NCBI RefSeq assembly: GCF_000426465.1
Contig: NZ_AUFK01000001.1
Location: 1-64,000 of the forward strand
Source: Epilithonimonas caeni DSM 17710
Lineage (GTDB): Bacteria; Bacteroidota; Bacteroidia; Flavobacteriales; Weeksellaceae
Length of the DNA stretch: 64,000 nt
Direction of reading: 5' to 3'
Shown piece after piece: positions 25,702 through 33,423 of the stretch (position 1 is its first letter; every line of letters begins with the position of its first letter). Below the pieces are notes generated by a model. The model saw only the letters and a list, made by a program, of their open reading frames with translations, was not told the DNA's origin and did not search any database. Position numbers and translations under genes: made by a program.

Positions 25702-27981
25702 ATGGTGACACAAAAATTTCATTATGACAACAATATTGTCAGAGCATTTCTCTATGCAACTATTACATTTGGAATCATTGGTTTTATTCTGGGACTTACA
25801 GCTGCATTAATGCTTTTTTATCCTGAATTGCCAGAATTTTTATTCGGCACGGATGATACCACTATCCAAAGTTTAAGAAGCGGTAATATTCAAGGATTGA
25901 TCAATTCCCAAGGTGCGATGGGTTTTGGCAGGATCAGAATGTTGCATACCAGCGCCGTTATCTTTGCATTTGTCTGTAATTCTTTTTTCTGCGGTGCTTA
26001 TTATAGTATGCAGCGACTTTTGAAGACCAGAATGTATAGCGATACACTTTCCTGGATCCATTTCTGGACCTGGCAACTTATGATCATTGCCGTAGTTATC
26101 ACGTTTTTGATGGGAATCAACACTTCTAAAGAATACGCCGAGCATGAATGGCCAATTGACATTCTAATAACCTTCTCATGGGTCATTTTCGGAATCAATA
26201 TGTTCGGAACGATCATAAAACGGAGAGTACGACATCTGTACGTTGCCCTCTGGTTCTATATCGGAACCTGGATAGCCGTTGCAATGCTTCACATCTTCAA
26301 TAATCTGGAAGTTCCATTATCTTTCACAGGATGGAAGTCATATTCCGCTTACGCTGGGGTCAAAGATGCTCTGGTACAATGGTGGTATGGTCATAATGCC
26401 GTTGCGTTTGTATTGACCACCCCGGTTTTAGGGCTGATGTACTACTTCCTGCCAAAGGCTGCAAACCGTCCTGTATTTTCTTATAAATTATCGATTATCC
26501 ATTTTTGGTCTTTGATCTTTGTTTATCTATGGGCTGGGCCACATCATCTTCAGTACACCGCTTTGCCGGCTTGGGCTCAGGCAGTGGGAACAGGATTTTC
26601 TATTATGCTGATCGCCCCATCGTGGGGAGGAATGCTGAACGGGCTCTTGACCTTGAGGGGCGCTTGGGACAAAGTAAGAGAAGAACCTATTCTCAAATTC
26701 TTTGTAGTCGCCGTTACTTGTTATGGTATGGCAACTTTCGAAGGTCCACTTCTGGCAACTAAATCTTTGAATAAAATAGGTCATTATACAGACTGGGTGA
26801 TTGGTCACGTTCACCTAGGTGCACTTGGCTGGAACGGCTTTATGGCATTCGGTGTTGTTTATTATTTGGTTCCAGCCATGTGGAAAACCGAGATCTGGTC
26901 TAAAAAACTTGCCAACTGGCATTTCTGGCTGGGAACTTTAGGAATTATTTTCTACGCTGTGCCGATGTATCTTGCAGGATTCACTCAGGGATTAATGTGG
27001 AAACAATTCAATCCAGATGGGACATTGGTTTACAAAAACTGGCTGGATACCGTTACCGCTATTCTACCCTATTTCAAAATGAGATTTTTAGGCGGACTAT
27101 TCTATCTTGGTGGTGCCATTTTAATGGTCATCAATGTTTATAAAACCATTAGAATTGGTTCGTTTCAAAAGAATGTACCAGCAGAAGCTCCTGCATTAGC
27201 CAATGTCAGCAAGTCCAGAAGACAAGGTGAAGGAATTCATCTTTGGCTTGAAAGAACACCTCATTTATTATCAATTCTAGCATTTGTAGCGATTGCGATC
27301 GGCGGAATAGTTGAAATTGTCCCAACCCTTACCCTTCAAGGCAATGTACCGCAGATATCAGCAGTAAAACCATATTCGCCTCTTGAATTGGAAGGCCGGG
27401 ATCTCTATATACGCGAGGGCTGCAACTCCTGCCACTCTCAGATGATCAGACCTTTCCGTGATGAGGTGATGCGTTTTGATGGTAAAAACGGGCAGTATTC
27501 GAAGGCTGGAGAATTTGTCTATGACAGACCGTTTTTATGGGGATCTAAAAGGACGGGGCCTGATCTGCATCGTGAAGGTCAAAGGAATCCAGACTCCTGG
27601 CATTTCAAACATATGTATAATCCAAGAATTACTTCAGCAGGATCTATTATGCCACGCTTCCCTTGGTTGATAACCAATAAACTGGACCGTTCCAAAATGG
27701 TAGATAAATTAAAATTGATGAAAAATAATTTTGACATCCCATACACAAAGACTGAAATAGATTCTGCTGATCAGTGGGCAGATAATCAATCCAAGGCGAT
27801 CGTTAAGAGGATCTTTTCTGAAGCCGCCGATTTGAAAGATCAAACGGAACAAGAGAAGAAGGCAAAAGGAGATGCCTTTATCCCATTGGAACAGAGAGAG
27901 ATCATCGCTTTGATAGCTTATCTGCAAAGATTGGGAACCGACATCAAAACAACAGAGGTAAAAACTGCAAGTATAAAGTAA
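25702..27981 (+). CDS. ccoNO: cbb3-type cytochrome c oxidase, fused CcoN-CcoO
   Basis: A 759-aa fused protein. The N-terminal about 500 residues are CcoN, the haem-copper catalytic subunit with 12 or more membrane helices and the metal-ligand histidines in RMLHTSAVIF, WWYGHNAVAF, AGPHHLQYTALP and VIGHVHLGALGWNG. The C-terminus is CcoO, with one haem c site C574-N-S-C-H578 and the axial-Met-type region SAGSIMPRFPWL. The ATG at 25702 (MVTQKFHYDNN) was chosen over 25645 because the family starts there. It reduces O2 at high affinity under low oxygen while pumping protons. ccoP follows. Confidence 0.93.
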   Translation: MVTQKFHYDNNIVRAFLYATITFGIIGFILGLTAALMLFYPELPEFLFGTDDTTIQSLRSGNIQGLINSQGAMGFGRIRMLHTSAVIFAFVCNSFFCGAYYSMQRLLKTRMYSDTLSWIHFWTWQLMIIAVVITFLMGINTSKEYAEHEWPIDILITFSWVIFGINMFGTIIKRRVRHLYVALWFYIGTWIAVAMLHIFNNLEVPLSFTGWKSYSAYAGVKDALVQWWYGHNAVAFVLTTPVLGLMYYFLPKAANRPVFSYKLSIIHFWSLIFVYLWAGPHHLQYTALPAWAQAVGTGFSIMLIAPSWGGMLNGLLTLRGAWDKVREEPILKFFVVAVTCYGMATFEGPLLATKSLNKIGHYTDWVIGHVHLGALGWNGFMAFGVVYYLVPAMWKTEIWSKKLANWHFWLGTLGIIFYAVPMYLAGFTQGLMWKQFNPDGTLVYKNWLDTVTAILPYFKMRFLGGLFYLGGAILMVINVYKTIRIGSFQKNVPAEAPALANVSKSRRQGEGIHLWLERTPHLLSILAFVAIAIGGIVEIVPTLTLQGNVPQISAVKPYSPLELEGRDLYIREGCNSCHSQMIRPFRDEVMRFDGKNGQYSKAGEFVYDRPFLWGSKRTGPDLHREGQRNPDSWHFKHMYNPRITSAGSIMPRFPWLITNKLDRSKMVDKLKLMKNNFDIPYTKTEIDSADQWADNQSKAIVKRIFSEAADLKDQTEQEKKAKGDAFIPLEQREIIALIAYLQRLGTDIKTTEVKTASIK

Positions 27982-28005
27982 TTAATCCTGAAATTTTTGA
28001 CCGAC

Positions 28006-28881
28006 ATGAAAACGAGAACTCCAATATCGGTATACATTACCGTAGCTGTCATTTCCATTTTTATAGCTTTCGAGATGTCCGGCGATCCGGGCTATCTGAA
28101 GACTCCACTTTTCTGGGGAATCCTTGTGATCATTTCTATCCTTTTGTTGATCATGGATTCTATAGGAGATCTGGTGGAGAACGCCAATTTCCAACTTTTA
28201 ACCGACGACGAAAAGAAGGAATACTTAAAAGAAAAATCGATACCCTATTTTCAGAAACTCTGGAACTCGGCTTTCAAAAAACAATCGGCGAAAGAAGAGG
28301 AAGAGATCCTTATCGACCATGGTTTCGATGGGATCACAGAATTGGATAATGCATTACCAAAATGGTGGCTTGGCCTGTTTTATTTTACGATCATATCCTG
28401 TGCTATATATTTGTTTGCCTTTGCATTTACAGATTATGCTCATCCAGATAAAGAATACCAGGATGAAACCAAACTTCAGCTTGCTTCAATTAAAGACTAT
28501 GAAAAATTAGCACCTGCAGTAACCATGGAGACAGCAAGGTACAACGCAGAAAACATTACCGAAGGCGAGCAGATATTCAAGACCAACTGCGTGTCATGCC
28601 ATTCAGAATCCGGAAGAGGTGGAATAGGCCCGAATCTTACTGATAACAAATGGATCAATATCAAACAAAAAAGTCTTTTCAAAAATGTTTTCTGGATGCT
28701 TGAAAACGGCTCACCCAATAATCCTACGATGCGACCATTCATTAAAGAAGGAATCATTACAGGAAGAGATGCTGAGAAAGTAGCGGCCTACATTTATCAC
28801 ATTAATCAGGAAAAATCCCCAATCACAGAAGCTCAAGGCGGTGCTGCGCCACAAGGTGAAGAGGCACATTGGGTAGAATAA
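28006..28881 (+). CDS. ccoP: cbb3-type oxidase subunit CcoP, single haem c
   Basis: A 291-aa membrane-anchored cytochrome c. It has an N-terminal pair of hydrophobic segments, a linker, the conserved membrane region NALPKWWLGLFYFTIISC, and one haem c domain with C195-V-S-C-H199 and the axial-Met region NNPTMRPFIKEG. Classical CcoP has two CxxCH sites; only one is seen here. The ATG at 28006 was preferred over a TTG at 27997. It lies 24 bp after ccoNO. No ccoQ is present between, and ccoG, ccoH and ccoS are not in the window. Confidence 0.9.
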   Translation: MKTRTPISVYITVAVISIFIAFEMSGDPGYLKTPLFWGILVIISILLLIMDSIGDLVENANFQLLTDDEKKEYLKEKSIPYFQKLWNSAFKKQSAKEEEEILIDHGFDGITELDNALPKWWLGLFYFTIISCAIYLFAFAFTDYAHPDKEYQDETKLQLASIKDYEKLAPAVTMETARYNAENITEGEQIFKTNCVSCHSESGRGGIGPNLTDNKWINIKQKSLFKNVFWMLENGSPNNPTMRPFIKEGIITGRDAEKVAAYIYHINQEKSPITEAQGGAAPQGEEAHWVE

Positions 28882-28909
28882 TTAAAGCTAGTGAATATTG
28901 ATTTTCCCA

Positions 28910-29113
28910 TCAATCGAAGGCGCAGAAATTGTTATATTGACCATTCTGCACAGGCCCATAATCTATACCATTGGTCTCGGTATATTGATGATATTTTGAT
29001 GTAGTTAATTTTTTCCAAATTCTTTTTTGATTGGATTGTTCTGCAGAATCTGCCCATTCACAGAAGAAAGATATCCTGACAATCTGATATTGTATAAAAT
29101 CTTCCCATGAAAT
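28910..29113 (-). pseudogene. Possible C-terminal gene remnant, no start codon
   Basis: A 67-codon open frame closed upstream by TGA TAA and lacking ATG. It reads ISWEDFIQYQIVRISFFCEW, then QKRIWKKLTTSKYH and TETNGIDYGPVQNGQ. The composition looks protein-like rather than random, so it may be the decayed end of a gene; I do not recognise the family. Confidence 0.25.
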
Positions 29114-29164
29114 TTATCAGGATCCATAAAACCGAATAACTTATATTAATAAACCAAGTAGTAA

Positions 29165-29758
29165 TTATTTGCCAAACTTACTTTCCAGATACTCTTTGAC
29201 AACGTCCAAAAATTCTTGCTTTGTCATATACTTATCTAAAAATTCTTCTAATGTCCCTTCATTTTCAATCTCCTGAAAATAAACCTCGTGGTCTGTACTG
29301 TAAACAATGGGATTCGACTGGTTTGGATCCGTTGAGCAAACAAAAAAATGGTCAGGAAATCCATAAGAATAAAATATGCAGATAAAATCCATTTCTGTTC
29401 CTTGCACGATCGCCTTGACATCGTTTTCCTCAACCAAACCATCAAATTCGCCAAAGTCTTTTGAGCCAGGTTTGAAGGGTGTAAATAACCAGTTTTTGTA
29501 AAAATCCTGTCCATAAAAGAATTCGTGCTCAGAAAAGTAATGTTCTAACAAATCTTGATAAAACTTTTTCTCATTGGTTTGATAGAGATTTATATTAGCT
29601 TCATAAAATTTATCTATGCCATAGACATCCCACTCTTTATCATATAAATAGTGTGTAAATTTCACACTTTGCCAGTTTTCTACAAAACTTCTATCTTCAT
29701 TCACATCATCGGTATTTCCTCCCAATGAATTAAGTTTGTTTAATATATTTTGATTCAT
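29165..29758 (-). CDS. SUKH/SMI1-KNR4-like protein (possible immunity protein)
   Basis: A 197-aa soluble, acidic protein without a signal peptide. The second half, with FFVCSTDPNQSNPIVYSTDHE, then FQEIENEGTLEEFLDKYM, resembles the core of SUKH-superfamily proteins, many of which neutralise contact-dependent or polymorphic toxins. The similarity is judged by eye and is weak. The ATG at 29758 was chosen over a TTG at 29785. It lies in an accessory stretch with two small membrane proteins and a lipoprotein, but no toxin gene is visible in the window. Confidence 0.5.
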   Translation of the reverse strand: MNQNILNKLNSLGGNTDDVNEDRSFVENWQSVKFTHYLYDKEWDVYGIDKFYEANINLYQTNEKKFYQDLLEHYFSEHEFFYGQDFYKNWLFTPFKPGSKDFGEFDGLVEENDVKAIVQGTEMDFICIFYSYGFPDHFFVCSTDPNQSNPIVYSTDHEVYFQEIENEGTLEEFLDKYMTKQEFLDVVKEYLESKFGK

Positions 29759-29884
29759 TTCAGTATAATTTTTCTTGTTGATCAAAGTAATCCGTTATTT
29801 TTTATTGGTGCTTTATTCCAAATTACTCTGGTTTTCTATTCGATCAATTCTGTTATTATATAAAAGAGCAACGACTTTTTCACT

Positions 29885-30220
29885 TTAGCTTGGTTCTATA
29901 TGATTTTTAGAGGGCATTAATATAATAAGAACCAACAAGAAAACCTGTATGATAATGACACCAAAAGCAATTACCTGAACCTGAAAAGCATCATTTGAAA
30001 CACGTTTGGCGTTTTCTCTGTCTTGTTTAACTTTTCCTTTCAAAACTTTTTTTTCGCACTCGTCGATATCGGTCCGGTCTTCTATTTTGTGGATAGTATC
30101 CATCGCGTACCACTCGTTTTTGTTGACCGGAATATCAAGTGAACCCATTTTGATCACAATCAAATAGCAACAGACGATTATCGTGATGGCGGAAAGCGAA
30201 ATAGCAATTATTTTCTTCAT
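29885..30220 (-). CDS. Small membrane protein with two membrane segments
   Basis: A 111-aa protein of unknown function. Segment one is ISLSAITIIVCCYLIVI (about residues 6-22) and segment two VIAFGVIIIQVFLLVLIIL (about 83-101). Between them is a charged loop of about 60 residues with TDIDECEKKVLKGKVKQDRE, probably extracytoplasmic and partly helical. Its ATG follows 2 bp after the second in-frame stop of the disrupted lipoprotein gene upstream, so it is probably co-transcribed with it. Confidence 0.6.
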   Translation of the reverse strand: MKKIIAISLSAITIIVCCYLIVIKMGSLDIPVNKNEWYAMDTIHKIEDRTDIDECEKKVLKGKVKQDRENAKRVSNDAFQVQVIAFGVIIIQVFLLVLIILMPSKNHIEPS

Positions 30221-30222
30221 TT

Positions 30223-30468
30223 TTACAGTTTAATTTTATCCAACCAAAATTTAAGTTTTTCATTCTTGTATCTTTGGACGTCCCAACGATGATGGTGGAT
30301 TTATATTTCAATAATTTTTTTCTTGCCTGGATTTTTAACATAAGCATTGATTTCAGGAATATCTTCGCTTGAAATAATTTCGTTCTGCTTCTCACTTTTA
30401 GTTTTTTTATCACAACTGAATAAGATCATCAGAGCTATTGTAAAAATTAAAAATATTTTCAGTTCCAT
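30223..30468 (-). pseudogene. Small lipoprotein gene apparently interrupted by a stop codon
   Basis: From the ATG at 30468 a 55-aa protein is encoded (ending at 30301). A hydrophobic start (FLIFTIALMILFSC) has lipobox Cys19, followed by KKTKSEKQNEIISSEDIPEI and PGKKKIIEI. After TAA the same frame stays open for 25 codons (HHHRWDVQRYKNEKLKFWLD) to a second TAA just 2 bp before the next ATG. The second stop has ideal operon spacing and the extension looks like real protein. The gene was therefore probably 81 aa and carries a nonsense mutation at codon 56, or it encodes only the short form. Confidence 0.5.
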
Positions 30469-30485
30469 CTGTGGTTCGTCATAGT

Positions 30486-30929
30486 TTAATTAAAACTCTC
30501 GTTTCTCATCAATTTCCTGAAATGTAGAAAACAGATCAACGTACAAAACAAATGTGGTAAAACCAAACTACCGGAAAATTTTGCAATACTTTTTATAGCT
30601 TCAAAACCGTTTCCATTTTCTAACATATCACTAATAATCATAATCGCAAAAGTCAACAACGGAATCAATGAATAGGTCAACAAAGACAGCAACCAATTGT
30701 TTCTGACTTTCTTAAAAAGATTCAGGAAAATAGTTACAGAAGATAAGGTCAAAAAGAAAACAAATTTTAAAGAATAAATAAAAGAAACGCCCGTAACTAT
30801 TGCCATCCACCATTCATTGGAGTCATCATCGAGTCCTAATAATCGAATCAATAGAAATCTTGAAATCAAAAAGCTGACTATCAAAATGATTAGCCAAGTT
30901 ATCGTGAAATATCCGGTCAGTTTTCCCAT
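30486..30929 (-). CDS. Membrane protein with about four membrane segments
   Basis: A 147-aa very hydrophobic protein. Segments are near residues 8-30, 44-70, 82-100 and 115-138 (ITWLIILIVSFLISRFLLI, FVFFLTLSSVTIFLNLF, LLTYSLIPLLTFAIMII, GSLVLPHLFCTLICFLHF). No motif or family is recognised. It lies 17 bp upstream of the interrupted lipoprotein gene and probably heads this small operon. Confidence 0.6.
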   Translation of the reverse strand: MGKLTGYFTITWLIILIVSFLISRFLLIRLLGLDDDSNEWWMAIVTGVSFIYSLKFVFFLTLSSVTIFLNLFKKVRNNWLLSLLTYSLIPLLTFAIMIISDMLENGNGFEAIKSIAKFSGSLVLPHLFCTLICFLHFRKLMRNESFN

Positions 30930-31144
30930 CAGTATAATTATTAATTGATCATTTCAAAACAATTATATTTCTTAAAATCTGTACAGCAATTTTTAGATTT
31001 GTGCATTTTTTAATGGCATCGTATTTTTTTGACAGAATCTAAAATAAAGCAAAATTTTAAAATTAACATTAGTCATTTACAATTCGCTGATGATGAATTA
31101 TAATTCGTTGGTTTTAATTTTGAAACCGATTATGGAATTTAGTT

Positions 31145-32230
31145 TCATTTCCACTTCTCAATCCATTTCTTTTCCCCATCTGTAATAATCTCCGTATCGG
31201 GCTGATAATTGGGATTTGGGAGATACCAATCCATTTTTTTGTAAAACTGATTGAGATCCTGATTCTGAAAAACATAACCGCGTCTTGCAAAAGGCAGATT
31301 CTTTAATACTTTTTTTTGAAAATCATTTTTCGGCTGAGCGATTTTATCTTCCTGATAATACGAGAAAGGAATATACTCCAAATCCTGAATTCCCAGATAG
31401 TTTTGAGCATACACAAACAAATCGCCGTTGATTTTGAAATTTTTCTTTTGAAAAATGATGTTGCCTTTCTGCAAATGGAATTTCAAAGCATCATTTTCAA
31501 CAAAAGCATTTTTACTTCCTTTGATATCTTCGGTTTTTCCGATTCCATTAATCAGCCATTCATCCGAATTTTTAAAGAAAGTTTTGTTGATGGAAAATGT
31601 CTCAAACTCACCGTTATCAATGATCAATGTAAAATCGTCAATCTGTTTGTTTGCCCAACGATTGGCCGCAGTGAGCACATATTCAAAATCGTAATTGTAA
31701 TCTATGGAACCTGACAAATCATAATTATAGGTGTGTTTCACAATGTTAATTCCTTTTTTGAAGTTGGCTTCAAAATGATAGACATAAAAGAAATCTACAT
31801 AATTTCCGCTTTTATTCCCATCGAATTTTGCAAGATCCAGGGACTTTATCGTTCCATTTTTATTGTACAACGAGTCGGAAACGTATGCAACATCATATTT
31901 CAGAATAGAATGATTGAGTTCCACCGTGAAATCTCTCATGTAAGGGTGTTTTCCATTTTTTGGTGCTCCATCCACGTCGCCTTCCGGTGAAAAGGCCTCG
32001 AAACCGACCGTTATTTTTTTGTCTTCTTTTGGATTGAAAAATTCATAATAAACTGTAACTTCTATAAACTGATTTCTGATTTTTTTAAGGGTCAAAATTT
32101 CCTTTTTCACAGTAATATCTGTTTCATTGATCGGAATCAGCTGATTGCCTTTTGCGAAAAATGCACCGTCATTGGCAAATGCAGAATAGCCTGAAAGCAT
32201 CAATAATATTAGAAATATATGTTTTGTCAT
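31145..32230 (-). CDS. Secreted protein with C-terminal YARHG domain
   Basis: A 361-aa exported protein; the signal peptide ends SGYSAFA (residue 19). The main part is a beta-rich domain starting NDGAFFAKGNQLIPINETDI, resembling DUF4424-like extracellular proteins. The C-terminus (about residues 310-360) matches the YARHG pattern: FARRGYVFQNQDLNQFYKK, WYLPNPNYQPDTE and EKKWIEKW. YARHG is a small extracellular domain of unknown function found near peptidases. Its start overlaps the stop of the preceding lipoprotein gene by four bases. Confidence 0.72.
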   Translation of the reverse strand: MTKHIFLILLMLSGYSAFANDGAFFAKGNQLIPINETDITVKKEILTLKKIRNQFIEVTVYYEFFNPKEDKKITVGFEAFSPEGDVDGAPKNGKHPYMRDFTVELNHSILKYDVAYVSDSLYNKNGTIKSLDLAKFDGNKSGNYVDFFYVYHFEANFKKGINIVKHTYNYDLSGSIDYNYDFEYVLTAANRWANKQIDDFTLIIDNGEFETFSINKTFFKNSDEWLINGIGKTEDIKGSKNAFVENDALKFHLQKGNIIFQKKNFKINGDLFVYAQNYLGIQDLEYIPFSYYQEDKIAQPKNDFQKKVLKNLPFARRGYVFQNQDLNQFYKKMDWYLPNPNYQPDTEIITDGEKKWIEKWK

Positions 32231-32922
32231 AAGTTTTTATTTTTCCATTTTTTGTATTGGATATTTTCTTTATTATCCCAAAGGATCTCCAGAGATTGAC
32301 CGTCAATACTTTTAATGATCCCTTTTCTTTGATAGTAATAATCATCCCTGAAAATTGTGATCGTATCTTCATTGACAATGTATCTCATATATCGGTTCCC
32401 GTCATAACCAAAATGATAAAATCCGTCAACAGAATCCAGCTTGAAACCTCTTAATTCCTTATCACCATTGATGAGCCAAACGCCAAAAAGTTGATCGTTC
32501 TTGGTATTAGGATTCAGAATGGTATCAAAATCAGGTTTCAAAATTTCTTTATAATTGAAATTCAGTTTGTCGGTATTTTTACCCTTGAGTAAAACAATCG
32601 TGGAATCTTTTGTAATCAATGGAGAATAAAACAATTTTTCCCCTGCGTGCGAACCAACCAATCTTAAAGTATCATTAATGAAACCTTCCTTAGAAATCAC
32701 AAGTTCCGGCAAACCGGAACGTTGGAATTTGAAAAATCCATTTTTATCAGTCAGGGTTTTGTTTTTGTTATTCCCCACATAATCTTCTCGAATAAGAACA
32801 TTTTGGACAGGTCTGCCCAACTCATCCACAACGATTCCCGAATAATAATCATTGATTTTTTCTGAACAAGCCAAAAAGAATGTCAAAAAAATACCGCCGA
32901 CAAAAAACTTGAATGACATCAT
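32227..32922 (-). CDS. Lipoprotein with carboxypeptidase-like regulatory domain
   Basis: A 231-aa protein. The start at 32922 was chosen because it gives a proper lipoprotein signal (FVGGIFLTFFLAC, lipobox Cys19); the frame continues upstream to 33003 but without signal character. Residues about 28-95 form a carboxypeptidase-regulatory-like beta-sandwich (YSGIVVDELGRPVQNVLI, TLTDKNGFFKFQ, LVISKEGFINDTLRL). The C-terminal half (WLINGDKELRGFKLDSVDGF onward) is lipocalin-like in appearance, with no known function. It is coupled to the downstream YARHG gene by an ATGA overlap, so the two probably work at the cell surface together. Confidence 0.7.
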   Translation of the reverse strand: MMSFKFFVGGIFLTFFLACSEKINDYYSGIVVDELGRPVQNVLIREDYVGNNKNKTLTDKNGFFKFQRSGLPELVISKEGFINDTLRLVGSHAGEKLFYSPLITKDSTIVLLKGKNTDKLNFNYKEILKPDFDTILNPNTKNDQLFGVWLINGDKELRGFKLDSVDGFYHFGYDGNRYMRYIVNEDTITIFRDDYYYQRKGIIKSIDGQSLEILWDNKENIQYKKWKNKNL

Positions 32923-33173
32923 ACAATCAATATCAATTTTATCAATACTACCACAAAAATTGGAATACGGAAATATAATCCGGAACAAGGTATTAATTTT
33001 CATTTGTTTTTCTTTTTTTTAAATAAATGATGATACCGAAATTCAACAAACCTAAAAATCAATGAACGAGAAAGCTTCATTTCCAGAAATCATGTTCTGT
33101 TTTTATAGAGGGACAACATCTGCCATCAGTCTCAGCATATTCTAATTTTTCATCTTGCCTTTACTTATTTTTT

Positions 33174-33380
33174 TTAGCTGGATAAATAATCAGACTCGTA
33201 ACCGGCGATTACCTTCACGCTGGTTCCATTGTTTTCATACAAAGCCAATCCCTGTACGACGATACTGTTTCCTCCTTCCTTTGGAGCGAGAGAAAAATAA
33301 ATTGCAACATCTTCTATTCCATCGCCCGTAAAATCCCCTGTACTATGTTTGAAATAATTAGAAAAAATACAATATTTCAG
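33174..33380 (-). pseudogene. C-terminal remnant of a Ca-binding-type secreted protein
   Basis: An open frame of 68 codons with no ATG. It reads HSTGDFTGDGIEDVAIYFSL, then EGGNSIVVQGLALYENNGTS and VKVIAGYESDYLSS before TAA. The DxTGDGxxD pattern is typical of FG-GAP or VCBS-like repeats, and the sequence is clearly protein-like. The 5' part is missing and the region between it and the lipoprotein gene is unrelated AT-rich DNA, so it is a truncated gene. Confidence 0.6.
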
Positions 33381-33383
33381 CTA

Positions 33384-33411
33384 CAAAAAAAAGTCCTGAA
33401 ATTTTCAGGAC
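33384..33411 (-). terminator. Rho-independent terminator of the M1 peptidase gene
   Basis: GTCCTGA (33393-33399) / TCAGGAC (33405-33411), extendable to 9 bp, followed on the reverse strand by a T-run. It is 12 bases downstream of the stop at 33424. Confidence 0.82.
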
Positions 33412-33423
33412 CAAGTATTGAAT

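Noticed and set aside
30135-30413. A 92-aa frame overlapping the interrupted lipoprotein and membrane protein genes
   Set aside because: It is out of frame with both better-supported genes and has no signal or motif.
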